A stretch of 17,892 nucleotides of DNA from Brachionus koreanus (lineage: Eukaryota; Rotifera; Eurotatoria; Ploima; Brachionidae). The stretch covers positions 1,484,087 to 1,501,978 of the forward strand of contig PJRA01000473.1 in NCBI GenBank assembly GCA_016987375.1. Direction: 5' to 3'. Positions 9,881 to 17,892 of the stretch are shown piece by piece. The translations under genes and the position numbers were made by a program. Under the pieces are notes generated by a model. The model had not been told where the DNA came from, ran no database searches, and worked only from the letters and a program-made list of their open reading frames with translations. Within the stretch, counting starts at the first letter, position 1. Each line of letters begins with the position of its first letter.

Positions 9881-11464
9881 ATGAAATCAAAATCCCAAAA
9901 TCTCAATTCGGATAAGTTTGTCAAGTATTTAAGTCTTGTTCTTTTAATTTTACAAACATCCAGTTTGGTACTTGTTATGAGATATTCGAGAACAGCAGCT
10001 TTATCGAACGAAAATGGTAAACAAAGTCAACGTTATTTATCTTCAACAGCAGTTGTTTGCGCCGAAATAATGAAATTGATCACTTGTATAATCATCATAT
10101 GGTTTCAGTCAGGTAAAGTGCTAAAAAACTATAAATAAGTATGAAATATATAAAAGTTAAAAAGTTTTTCCAAAAGAGTGTTGAATTTTTAATTTAATAA
10201 GATATTAAGGAGGAAATTTGCGCTAATTATTTAAAGCATTATTCAAAAAAAAGTAAAATAGCACTTTAAAAATTTGATTCTTGAAGTGGGAAAATTTTTT
10301 ATAATTTTCGAAAAAAAAACAAATTTTAACTATTGTGAACAATAAACATTTGTTTAATTTAACTGTCAACAATCCCATAAAATTAATTTTTGAAGAGTGT
10401 TGTTTTTTTTTTTATTTACTAATTCAATTTTTTTAAGGTTTTTCATTCAGATTAACAAAAAATAATTTAATCGAAGAAATAATTCATAAACCAGTTGAGA
10501 CTATGAAACTCTTAATACCAGCTGGTCTTTATACACTTCAAAATAATTTACTATATATCGCCTTGTCAAATTTGGATGCAGCTACATATCAAGTTACTTA
10601 TCAATTGAAGATATTAACCACTGCATTATTTACTGTTTTAATGCTTGGTAAAAAATTAGACTCTTTAAAATGGATTTCTTTGGTAATTTTGATGGCTGGT
10701 GTTTCATTAGTTCAAGTATTTTGTTTTTGTTAAAAAATAATTTAGACAATTTTTGTTTATTTTAAACATTGTTTAAGTGGCCAAGTGATACCAGTTCGAA
10801 AAAAAATATGGATAAAAATTTCAACGAAAAATTTATTGGACTATTAGCTGTATTATTTGCTTGTTTTAGCAGTGGCTTTGCAGGAGTCTATTTTGAAAAA
10901 CTTTTAAAAGGATCATCAACAGGAGTTTGGATGAGAAATATTCAATTAGGTTTTACATAAGCTTTTATTTTAGGTTTTTTTTTTAGATTAATTTTATTTC
11001 AAAAATTAAGGGTTTTTCGGAACAATTATTGGTTATATTAGTGTGTATGTATATGACTATAAAGCAGTAGTGGAAAATGGATTTTTTCAAGGATATAATT
11101 CAATTGTTTGGTCAGTTATAGGCTTACAAGTAATTTAATCGAATGTCTTGTTAATTCAAAATAAGCTAATTATGACAATAGGCACTTGGTGGGCTCGTAA
11201 TTGCTGCTGTTATTAAATACGCTGATAATATTTTAAAAGGATTTGCTACCTCAATATCTATCATTCTTTCATCGATCTTTTCATACTTTATTTTGAAAGA
11301 TTTTGTTCCAACCGGGTAACATCAAAAAACTGATTCCCTTATTGAAGCTAATTTTTTTTTTTAGGATGTTTCTTTTTGGCTCTGCTTTTGTAATACTGGC
11401 TACCTTCATGTATGGTTTTGAACGTCCTCAATCTATCAAAGAAAAAGAAAACCAAACAGTATAG
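9881..11464 (+). CDS. SLC35A3: Golgi UDP-sugar transporter, SLC35A3-like (probable UDP-GlcNAc transporter)
   Basis: Six exons, 9881-10112, 10438-10715, 10778-10949, 11011-11129, 11182-11315 and 11365-11464; introns are 325, 62, 61, 52 and 49 nt; 344 aa. This nucleotide-sugar/drug-metabolite transporter family has about ten membrane helices and exchanges a luminal nucleotide monophosphate for a cytosolic UDP-sugar, here feeding N- and O-glycan synthesis. Family blocks appear in order: [25 protein letters not shown] [83 protein letters not shown] and FVPTG. These fit A3 better than the UDP-galactose carrier A2, but substrate cannot be fixed by eye. Splice joins restore family motifs, for example SLVQ-WPSD and IQLG-FFGT. 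The ATG at 9881 is the first after an in-frame stop at 9806. Human A3 is 325 aa, so it is full length. Confidence 0.93.
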
Positions 11465-11516
11465 TTAAAAATTATTAATTAGCTATTTTTATTTAACCAA
11501 ATTGGATTTTTTAAGA

Positions 11517-11522
11517 AATAAA
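11517..11522 (+). terminator. poly(A) signal of the SLC35A gene
   Basis: AATAAA lies 52 nt after the transporter stop codon. More AATAAA copies occur in the run around 11600-11607; use of those would make this transcript overlap the end of the convergent C9orf72 gene. Confidence 0.55.
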
Positions 11523-11573
11523 AAAGTGATTTAAAAAAAAAAAACAAATGGAATTTTAAAAAGAAAATTAATT

Positions 11574-11579
11574 TTTATT
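11574..11579 (-). terminator. poly(A) signal of the C9orf72 homologue
   Basis: TTTATT on the plus strand reads AATAAA on the minus strand, about 43 nt past the stop codon at 11622. With the opposing signal at 11517, both convergent genes can end inside a 157-nt spacer. Confidence 0.5.
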
Positions 11580-11621
11580 CATTATTGTATTCTAAGTCAA
11601 ATAAATAAAATTACAAGTTTT

Positions 11622-13867
11622 TTAATTAGAAAAATTAAGATTCCGAAATAAATCTGGTTTTAAATTATTTGCAAATGCTAAGATTACATTTAAGTCTTCG
11701 TCAGAAGAAATATCAATTATTTGGGATAATTTTTTTGAGGAAATTTTAATTGATTTGTTTGTTTTATGCGATGTCTCTAATCTTTTAATAATTAAATTTT
11801 AAATTAAATTATTTTAACAAATTAAAATAATTACAATTTTGAATTGATGTATTCTATTAAACTTAAGGCCATTAAATTCAAGTCAAGTAGCTTTTTTTCG
11901 ATGAAAGACTGCTTTATTCCAAATTCAATATCAAACAATTCAAGTTCTTGAAGCAATTTTTCAATTAATCTGGACTGATTTTCGTTCGTTGAATACGAAA
12001 TCCAGTTAAGATATTTATTTGCAGGATACAAAACATTTAGCTGTGATAAACTCATGTTATTATATAAAATTTTTATTTTTTCTCTTATAAACTGTTCTCT
12101 TTTACAACAAAAAAAAAATAATAATTGAAATTTTGAATTGTTAATCAAATTACTTTATTTGGATGAATTCTTTACCAGTTGAGGTTCTACAAACAGTTTT
12201 ATTACTGATGTCTATAATGGTTGTAGGATGATTGCGCTTGAACAAAAAGTCAGCTTCCAAAATTGAATCAAATTTTTCTGGATATTCCTTATGGATAATT
12301 TAAATTTAATTGTATTCAAATAATTAATAGAAACTTTTTAATATTTACTGTAACAAGTCCTTGTAATAGAAAATATGGGCTTAACAGTCCAGTGTCTTGA
12401 ATTGCGTAGCAACTTAATCTAATTTTTTCTTTAGGCATAAAAATTGCCAATGTACTTATCATCTTTATTTAAAAAAAAAAAATTGTAGGAATAAATTCAG
12501 GTATTTTGATACAGTAAAAATTAAAACTGACTTTAATGCATTTAATTTTATTTAGTCCAAACTTTTTCTCAAAATTTCACAAAGTGAATTATAAACAGAA
12601 AGAAAAAAAACAGCTGTGTAGTTTTCGTTTTTACTGTAAGGAAAAATATCTTATATTTGATTTTATTAATTTTTCTAAAATATCATCTGATTTTTCAATC
12701 ATTAACCATTAGAAATATAAATTATGAATATAAAATATTTTTAAACAAAAATTTATGTATAAAATGCTAACTTTGTTAACTAGAGCGGAGGTTTTACCAA
12801 CTATTATAGTATTGTAATTTGTGATTAAGTGAGATGTTACTGATTTTAATACAAACTCGTTTGTTATCAAAGAATTAGTTGAAGAAGTCAAATAAGCATC
12901 ATTTAAAAATGTTTCATCAATCTAAAATGAATATTTTTTATCAAAAAGAAAACAAAAAATACATGCTTTAAATTAATTGATGATACTGGTATCGTATTTT
13001 CATTTTCGTTGTCAACACTAAAAGAAGTTCTTGTTTTAAATATTCCATTTCGATTCAAATTTTGAATCATTTCACCAAAATGTTTGATACTGCTAGTGAG
13101 ATATTCAATTGCTGATGATACCTTTCCGATCTAAATTATATATCATTTAATTTTTAAAATAAAAAGAATTCATTTTCTCTTTTAAAAGTAAGAAATATTG
13201 AATACTTTGGTTTTTTGTTTTAATTTTTTTTTTAGTTTATTTTACTTACTTTTGGTCTTATATGAGCGTAAACTTTAAATTCCAGAATGATGTTTTCAAA
13301 AAAATTCAAAAACACATTGGTGTTCAAAAGTGTCTTGTTAAAAAATGAATCTTTCTTATCCAAAGGAAAGATCAAGGACAAGCAATTGTTCTGCGTTTGA
13401 AAGTTTTGAATCTTTTTACAATTTTTGTTATTTAGATTATCCTTCAGACATTTTAAATCAATGTTTTTCATTATATTACAAGAAGAACCGAAATCATTGA
13501 TATCAGCTGTTTGTGCATCAAAAAAAACAGAGAATATTGCACAATTAACTTCCTTGATGAAATATATTCTATATTTTATTTGTCCCATCAATTTATCTTG
13601 ATAAAGTTCGCCATTCAATGTATGAATGGCAATATACTTTAATAAATAATCACTCAAGTGAGAATTGCCTCGTAAAGAATTTTTGCCGCAAGCATCATAT
13701 TTCCAAATATGCATTATCTTAGGTCCGACAATATTGTCAAAAATTGATAATAAAAATGTTACATCGCAAAACTGTTCTTGCTCAGAATCTACAATTATCT
13801 CAGTTGTAATTGAATCAAATTTGGACGAATTCTTTAGTGAAATGTCGGATTCTTTTTCTTCTTCCAT
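11622..13867 (-). CDS. C9orf72: C9orf72 homologue (DENN-fold protein of the C9orf72-SMCR8-WDR41 complex)
   Basis: Seven minus-strand exons: 13867-13250, 13130-12963, 12921-12772, 12462-12349, 12287-12154, 12098-11835 and 11781-11622; introns 119, 41, 309, 61, 55 and 53 nt; 535 aa (human long form 481). The longin-type N-terminus has FDNIVGPKIMHIW (43-55) and HTLNGEL (82-88), both hallmarks of C9orf72. Exon 3 has TSHLITNYNTIIVGKTSALV ending VNK, and exon 4 continues with a counterpart of the human PAERK segment. Exon 5 has PTTIIDI, and the last exon has SSDEDLNVILAFANNLKPDL, matching the human C-terminal EGDLNIIMALAEKIKP block. In animals the protein works with SMCR8 and WDR41 in autophagy and lysosome signalling and as a GAP for small GTPases. 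The N-terminus carries an extra acidic, Ser-rich extension of about 35 residues. Regions between blocks diverge strongly. Intron 1 is A/T-rich and holds no GC-rich hexanucleotide repeat. Confidence 0.92.
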
Positions 13868-14240
13868 CTTTTCATAAATTTTAAAATTTATAAAAATTAA
13901 AAAGACATTTCTTATTAATAATTAATGACAATGAAAAAAAAGGTCAAAGAATTAATCAGACTTTGATTTTCAAAATTGAGTTTTGGGTTTAAATTCTAAC
14001 CAAGTGTTTTAGACTTGTACTAATTTAAAATTTTTTTGGACTATCAGCTCTTTTTAAACCCTATAATTTCATATGACAATTATGCATCTTATTTAAATTT
14101 TTCAAATTAATTTTCTTAACAAAAGGACAATTTCGAGAATAATTAATTAGATTAAACAATGACTTGATAATTAATTTATTCATAAACATTTATATTTTTA
14201 ACAAATTAAATAAATAAATAATTAAATTGAAAAAAATTGA
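13868..14240. other. A+T-rich spacer between TOE1 and C9orf72
   Basis: No coding sequence seen. It should hold the TOE1 3' UTR and the C9orf72 promoter, both on the minus strand. A minus-strand AATAAA (TTTATT at 14175-14180) lies about 60 nt past the TOE1 stop. An acceptor-like ATGAAAAG ends right against the C9orf72 ATG, so a leader splice site there is possible. Confidence 0.5.
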
Positions 14241-16439
14241 TTATTCCATTTCTAATTTTTGTTTCTTTTCTCTATGCTGCAAAGAAATTGAGTGAAAATT
14301 ACTTTTTTGTATCACTAATGGAAAATCTTTTCCCGATAGATTTAAATTAAAATTAAATAAATCCATGTCTTTAAAATTTGACAAACTAACATTTTGAATA
14401 TTAGAATCAATTAAATCAAAGTTTGAAAATTTTCCAATAAAATACACCAATACATAGCCGGTCATAAAAGCATCAATACCAGCATTGTGATTCTTTTTTT
14501 GATTTTCGCATTCGAAATACTTTTCATTTTCTTGTTTTGGAATAAATTCAAATTTTTCACAAGATTTATTTTTTTTCATTTTTTCCTTTTTTGTGAAAAA
14601 ATAAAATATAGTTTTAGTATCGTGATTTTTATGACATTGTTTTTTTAGAAGTTTTGAACAGTAACCATGTAAATAGAATTGATTACAAATTGTAGTTTTG
14701 TTTAATTCAGGATTTTCACATGGCAAAAAATCAGCTAGGTGAACATTTCGGTCAAATTGGATAATAAAGTATTGCTTTCTATTTAAGTTTTTCATTTGCG
14801 AATTTTCATATAATCTTTATAAAAATTTTAATTATATTCATAAATATTTTTTATTTATAATAAAGATTTTCTAAAATATTAAAAACATTTTCAAAAGTAG
14901 TCCGCTGAATGAGCTTTTCTTATGTTATTTTTTAATAAATCTATAAAGATAATAAGCAAAAGTTTACATTTCCCTCAAAGTACTTTGAAAGGTTTTGTGA
15001 AATTTAGTATAATAGACCAGAGCAAAATGTTAAAATGTCTAATAGATTATTAAAGTGTAACACGGTACAATATTCAAAGTTAAATTTTTTACAACATTCT
15101 GGTAATACTCTGCATATTAATAATTCAAATATTTCAATATTTCAGAATTAAAATTTCTGTAGAATTACATAGAAGACAGTTAGACGACTTTTGCCTATTT
15201 CTTTATTAAACAACGAATTTGATTTCACTTGCAAAATAAATGAACATATTTTTGAAAAAGACACTGCTTTTATTTATTGTGATATCAACGTCTAATATTT
15301 TAATAAAAACAAAAAAATCTAAAATAAATTTCATAGGTCTCATTTGATTAAATTTTATCAGATATTGAAATAAAAAAAGAACTTTTTAATTTCGATATCT
15401 GATAAAATTTAATCAAATGAGACCTATGAAATTTATTTTAGATTTTTTTGTTTTTATTAAAATATTAGACGTAGATATCACAATAAATAAAAGTAGTGTG
15501 AAAAATTTTTGAAAAAAAAATGTGTTTTCCAAAGTAGGCAAATTAGTCTATATTCGATTAGAAACTTTTTTTGAGCAATTTCCTCTAAAAGACTCTATAA
15601 AATAAAAACTTACGATTTATAGTATAAATATTCTAAATGAGAACAATTATATTTGCAATAAATTTCTGAAATAAATTTAGTATCGTAAATTCCGCTTTGG
15701 AATATTTCACGCACATCAGCTAAAAATTTCATCAGATTGTCTGGCGCATTAGCATAAAAATTTTGGTACAAAAATATGATGTCAATAAATCCGTTATGAA
15801 GCACAATCGGTTTCCTCGAACTAGATATATAATTGAAAAGCTCTCTTGGATATTGTGGATAAATTTGATCAATATTTTTGTCATTTCCTTTATAGTATTT
15901 AATTCCTTTTGAAAAATTGAGTCCAATGTCATGATTGTTGGAAATCAGAAATTGAATAGACTCCGGATCAACCATAAAATGATCTGAGCATAAAAGACTT
16001 AAGTTATATGATTTATTTTGCACAAAAACCCGGTCATCAGATTTTCTAGACATTTTGAAACATGAAATTCCAAATGAAAAAACACCATATTCCGAAGCTG
16101 CCTTTTTAATAATTTTGTAGCGTTCATCAATCGATCTAAAAAAATTTATCTTTTAACTATTTAAAATGAACTTTGAAAAATTTATTAAATAATTATTTCT
16201 AAATATCATACGGATGGTTTAACTTTTCTCTGTTTCCAATACCAGTCATTTCCTTTTATTAAAAAAAAATTAACTAAATTCAAGTTAAAATTCTAATCAC
16301 TTACTAAATCCAATGCAATAAATGTGCTATTTTTAATTGATTCTTTTAAGAGTTGCCATTCATGTTGAATATTAGTAGAGTCCAATTCTGTCAAGGGAAT
16401 TTGCTCAATAGTAACCTCCTTAATGGGAGATTGGTTCAT
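14241..16439 (-). CDS. TOE1: TOE1-like DEDD deadenylase with CCCH zinc finger
   Basis: Four exons, 16439-16305, 16252-16212 (41 nt), 16135-15614 and 14814-14241; introns 52, 76 and 799 nt; 423 aa (human 510). TOE1 is a nuclear/Cajal-body 3' exonuclease of the CAF1/PARN family that trims tails of small nuclear RNAs. All catalytic positions are present: D44 and E46 in ALDLEMTG, D177 in VLHNGFIDIIFLYQNF, and H342/D347 in HNAGIDAFMTGY. TOE1-specific blocks include DERYK, SIQFLI, YYKGNDK and GIYDTK. The zinc finger splits the nuclease domain as in human TOE1 (C276, C285, C293, H297), with spacing C-x8-C-x7-C-x3-H, two residues longer than the usual x5. A Lys-rich NLS-like patch is at 308-316. An in-frame stop precedes the ATG at 16439. 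An alternative first exon at 16519-16487, spliced to 16418, would replace the first seven residues with eleven. Confidence 0.93.
15035..15295 (+). CDS. possible small nested gene or remnant inside the TOE1 intron
   Basis: On the strand opposite TOE1, an ATG at 15035 opens a frame to 15101. A GT donor (GGTAATAC) and the acceptor GAAGACAG at 15179 would join it in frame to 15180-15295, giving 60 aa with a 78-nt intron. The first part is basic and amphipathic-looking (MSNRLLKCNTVQYSKLNF), resembling a mitochondrial targeting peptide. The second has NEFDFTCKINEHIFEKD and ends IYCDINV. I recognise no family. The stop and a following AATAAA (15302-15307) lie inside the left arm of the large inverted repeat, so this may be a real short gene, a truncated gene or chance. 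Coding evidence is only open frame plus plausible composition. Confidence 0.22.
15261..15499. repeat. large near-perfect inverted repeat (hairpin) in the TOE1 intron
   Basis: The left arm at 15261-15371 and right arm at 15389-15499 are reverse complements over 108 of 111 positions; mismatched pairs are 15266/15494, 15287/15473 and 15366/15394. The 17-nt spacer is itself nearly palindromic (AAAAAG..CTTTTT), so the whole 239 nt can fold into one long hairpin. It lies in an intron and would be transcribed as dsRNA-forming RNA with the TOE1 pre-mRNA. The sequence ATTTTTGAAAAA occurs on both sides (15248-15259 and 15505-15516) and might be a target-site duplication, but in such A/T-rich DNA this is weak. 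Candidates are a foldback/MITE element or a recent inverted duplication. Confidence 0.95.
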
Positions 16440-16603
16440 ATTTTTATTTCAAGACCTAGTTGTAATTCTTAATCTTTTTTCATTACCTGAAGCAATAAAG
16501 AGACGGTTTTAGTCGTCATTTTGATTTAATCTTTTATTCTAAATTTTCTTTATAAAAATTTTTTATTTATAAATATTTTTATTGTTTGGTAATTGAGTTA
16601 AAT
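16440..16603 (-). other. short RAD1-TOE1 intergenic spacer
   Basis: Only 164 nt separate the RAD1 stop from the TOE1 ATG on the same strand. A minus-strand AATAAA (TTTATT at 16578-16583) lies 21 nt after the RAD1 stop, and an acceptor-like ACAACTAG occurs just before the TOE1 ATG. An ATG at 16519 opens eleven codons ending in CAG|GTAATG, a good donor, which could be an alternative first TOE1 exon. The spacing would suit an SL-trans-spliced dicistron or simply tightly packed genes. Confidence 0.5.
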
Positions 16604-17892
16604 TTATTCGATTTCTTCATCGGGACAAAACTATAAAACAACGCTTAAATTCATTTTCAGATAAAAAAATGATAAAATTTACATAAAATTCAACAAAAGC
16701 CATTTTAGACAATTCTGGAATCGGAATCAAAAACTGAATGCCCATTACACCTGAGTCTGTTATTCGTAATGCAACTTTACTCGATGAAACTAGTGCTTTC
16801 AGACTATTTCTAATAAAACTAACTTTATATCTGTTAACTTGAGTCTTTTTGCAATCAAACGACTCTATATAATCTGAACTTGCCGGAATATCAACCTTTG
16901 ATAAAATTTTAATCTCTTTACAGTGTTCAAACAACCACAGATACTTACATGAGTATCTCCTATTAAACCAAATGAGCTTAGTCTTAAAAATTGTTTTTCA
17001 ACTGATATAACAATTTCTATTATATCGTTTGAAACATCAATTTCAGATAATGCTTCTTTTAGACCTTCAGACTTAAAATAACATTATTCTTTAAATTTCT
17101 ATTTATATCTTGAAATTAAATAAAAATTAAATAAAACCCATTCTTCATTGATTGTTTGAACATTTTATTCAAATTCATTTTTTAAAATTGAATAAAATAT
17201 TTGCTAATAAAAATTCAATTGTTAATTATTTAGGATAATAGTTAAAAGAATCAATATTTATTTTAAAAAATTTAAGTTTTTTACTAGTTCTCTAAATGCT
17301 AAATAACTGTGCAACATTCATAGTTGCATTAATTGTTAAAGTCTGCATAATATTCTAGAGAAAAATAGAAGATGATTTTGAATAGGATGTGATAATTACA
17401 ATTTTACTGTGAAACTTTAATATTTTTATATAGCATTTATTTTATTATTATGAAAATTTGATTTTTTCTATGTGACATTTAATACATTTTAATGAAATTT
17501 CAATGTGTTCCTTTTTGAATATTTCTACTTTTTCTTTTCTAATTTTACATGCTAAGTATTTAATAGTTAAAAAATTTGCAAACAATTGAGCTTATTTAAT
17601 TTATCTTTAAAAATCACTATAAAAATTTAAATATTCTTAGTCATGAAATTTTTGTTTTGAACTTTATTACCTAAACTAGAAACAATCTGGTGTTAAGTTA
17701 AGCATGTGGACGAATATAAAGAATATAAAGAAAATTGAAAATTCAATAAATAAATTCGACTAAAATTAGAATTTTTCTCAAAATATTACTTTTATAATAA
17801 TTTTGTTGATAATTCTATCAAAATCAAATTCAAAATTAACCAAAGAATCAGCTTCCATTGTTTTAATATTACACTCAGTGATTATTCCATTA
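16604..17892 (-). CDS. RAD1: RAD1 homologue, 9-1-1 checkpoint clamp subunit (C-terminal part, runs off window)
   Basis: Four exons are visible on the minus strand: beyond 17892 to 17790, 17071-16949, 16895-16683 and a 27-nt last exon 16630-16604; introns 718, 53 and 52 nt. They encode the last 154 residues; human RAD1 is 282 aa, so the N-terminal half lies to the right. RAD1 forms the PCNA-like 9-1-1 ring with RAD9 and HUS1, loaded at damaged DNA to activate ATR signalling. Matching blocks are INKIIIK-SEGLKEALSEID, FLRLSSFG, DCKKTQVNRYKVSF, KALVSSSKVALRITDSGV, FVEFY and a terminal FCPDEEIE, equivalent to human CCPDEEVPESES. The acceptor at 16896 was preferred over one at 16913 because it restores the human spacing (THVDIP against SHLDYP). 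Retaining the last intron would instead give a different 18-residue tail. Confidence 0.92.
17072..17789 (-). other. 718-nt RAD1 intron
   Basis: The boundaries AAAA|GTAATA and TTTTAAG|TCTG join IIIK to SEGL in phase 0, as in the human protein. The interior is A/T-rich. Only small inverted repeats are visible (TGCAAC/GTTGCA near 17310-17328 nested within TTCTCTA/TAGAGAA at 17288-17362); no gene or RNA could be supported. Confidence 0.8.

Larger units (their letters stand above)
14815..15613 (-). other. 799-nt TOE1 intron 3
   Basis: Donor TC|GTAAGT at 15613 and acceptor TTATAAAG ending at 14815 join codon 233 (Ser) and restore the TOE1 alignment (EYLYYKS then LYENSQ, matching human EYAFRKCERENG). 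It is more than ten times longer than most introns here, and holds the inverted repeat at 15261-15499 and the possible opposite-strand frame at 15035-15295. The rest is A/T-rich without recognisable content. Confidence 0.85.

Noticed and set aside
13665..13877. Plus-strand 70-codon frame
   Set aside because: Antisense shadow of C9orf72 exon 1.
15732..15932. Second minus-strand frame in TOE1 exon 3
   Set aside because: Out-of-frame overlap with a region that clearly encodes TOE1 catalytic motifs.
17288..17362. Nested small inverted repeats in the RAD1 intron as a pre-microRNA
   Set aside because: Stems are only 6-7 bp with long unpaired stretches between them; not a convincing miRNA hairpin.
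1..17892. CRISPR array, prokaryotic operon, tRNA or rRNA genes
   Set aside because: No regularly spaced repeats, no tRNA box signals and no rRNA-like sequence; spliced genes show eukaryotic nuclear DNA.

Overview
The window looks like nuclear DNA from a small-genome animal. It is very A+T-rich, with long poly-A/T runs. Coding genes are split by many very short GT-AG introns (about 41 to 76 nt, with a few of 119 to 799 nt). All recognised genes are animal-type: a MYC transcription factor, a C9orf72 protein, the TOE1 deadenylase, the RAD1 checkpoint clamp subunit and a Golgi nucleotide-sugar transporter. MYC together with C9orf72, strong A+T bias, Asn-rich proteins and tiny introns would suit a lophotrochozoan/gnathiferan such as a monogonont rotifer. 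That placement is inference and cannot be proven from this sequence.

Layout. 1-2845: A+T-rich upstream DNA with no convincing gene and a possible MYC 5' UTR intron. 2846-7096 (+): three-exon MYC homologue of 1376 aa, unusually long and Asn/Ser-rich. 7097-7766: convergent 3' spacer with poly(A) signals for both neighbours. 7767-9178 (-): four-exon ankyrin-repeat protein of unknown function. 9179-9880: divergent promoter region. 9881-11464 (+): six-exon SLC35A3-like UDP-sugar transporter. 11465-11621: 157-nt convergent spacer. 11622-13867 (-): seven-exon C9orf72 homologue. 13868-14240: spacer. 14241-16439 (-): four-exon TOE1 homologue. 16440-16603: short spacer. 16604-17892 (-): C-terminal half of RAD1, running off the right edge.

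The genes do not form one pathway. MYC drives growth transcription, the SLC35A transporter feeds Golgi glycosylation, C9orf72 belongs to an autophagy/lysosome DENN complex, TOE1 trims 3' ends of small nuclear RNAs, and RAD1 is part of the 9-1-1 DNA-damage clamp. RAD1, TOE1 and C9orf72 lie head-to-tail on the minus strand, and the RAD1-TOE1 gap is only 164 nt, so co-transcription is possible but unproven.

The strangest structure is in the 799-nt TOE1 intron: a near-perfect inverted repeat with two 111-nt arms (108/111 complementary), whose left arm contains the end of a possible small two-exon reading frame on the opposite strand. No clearly new multi-gene system was found. All gene models were built by hand from splice signals and remembered family sequences, with no database search.
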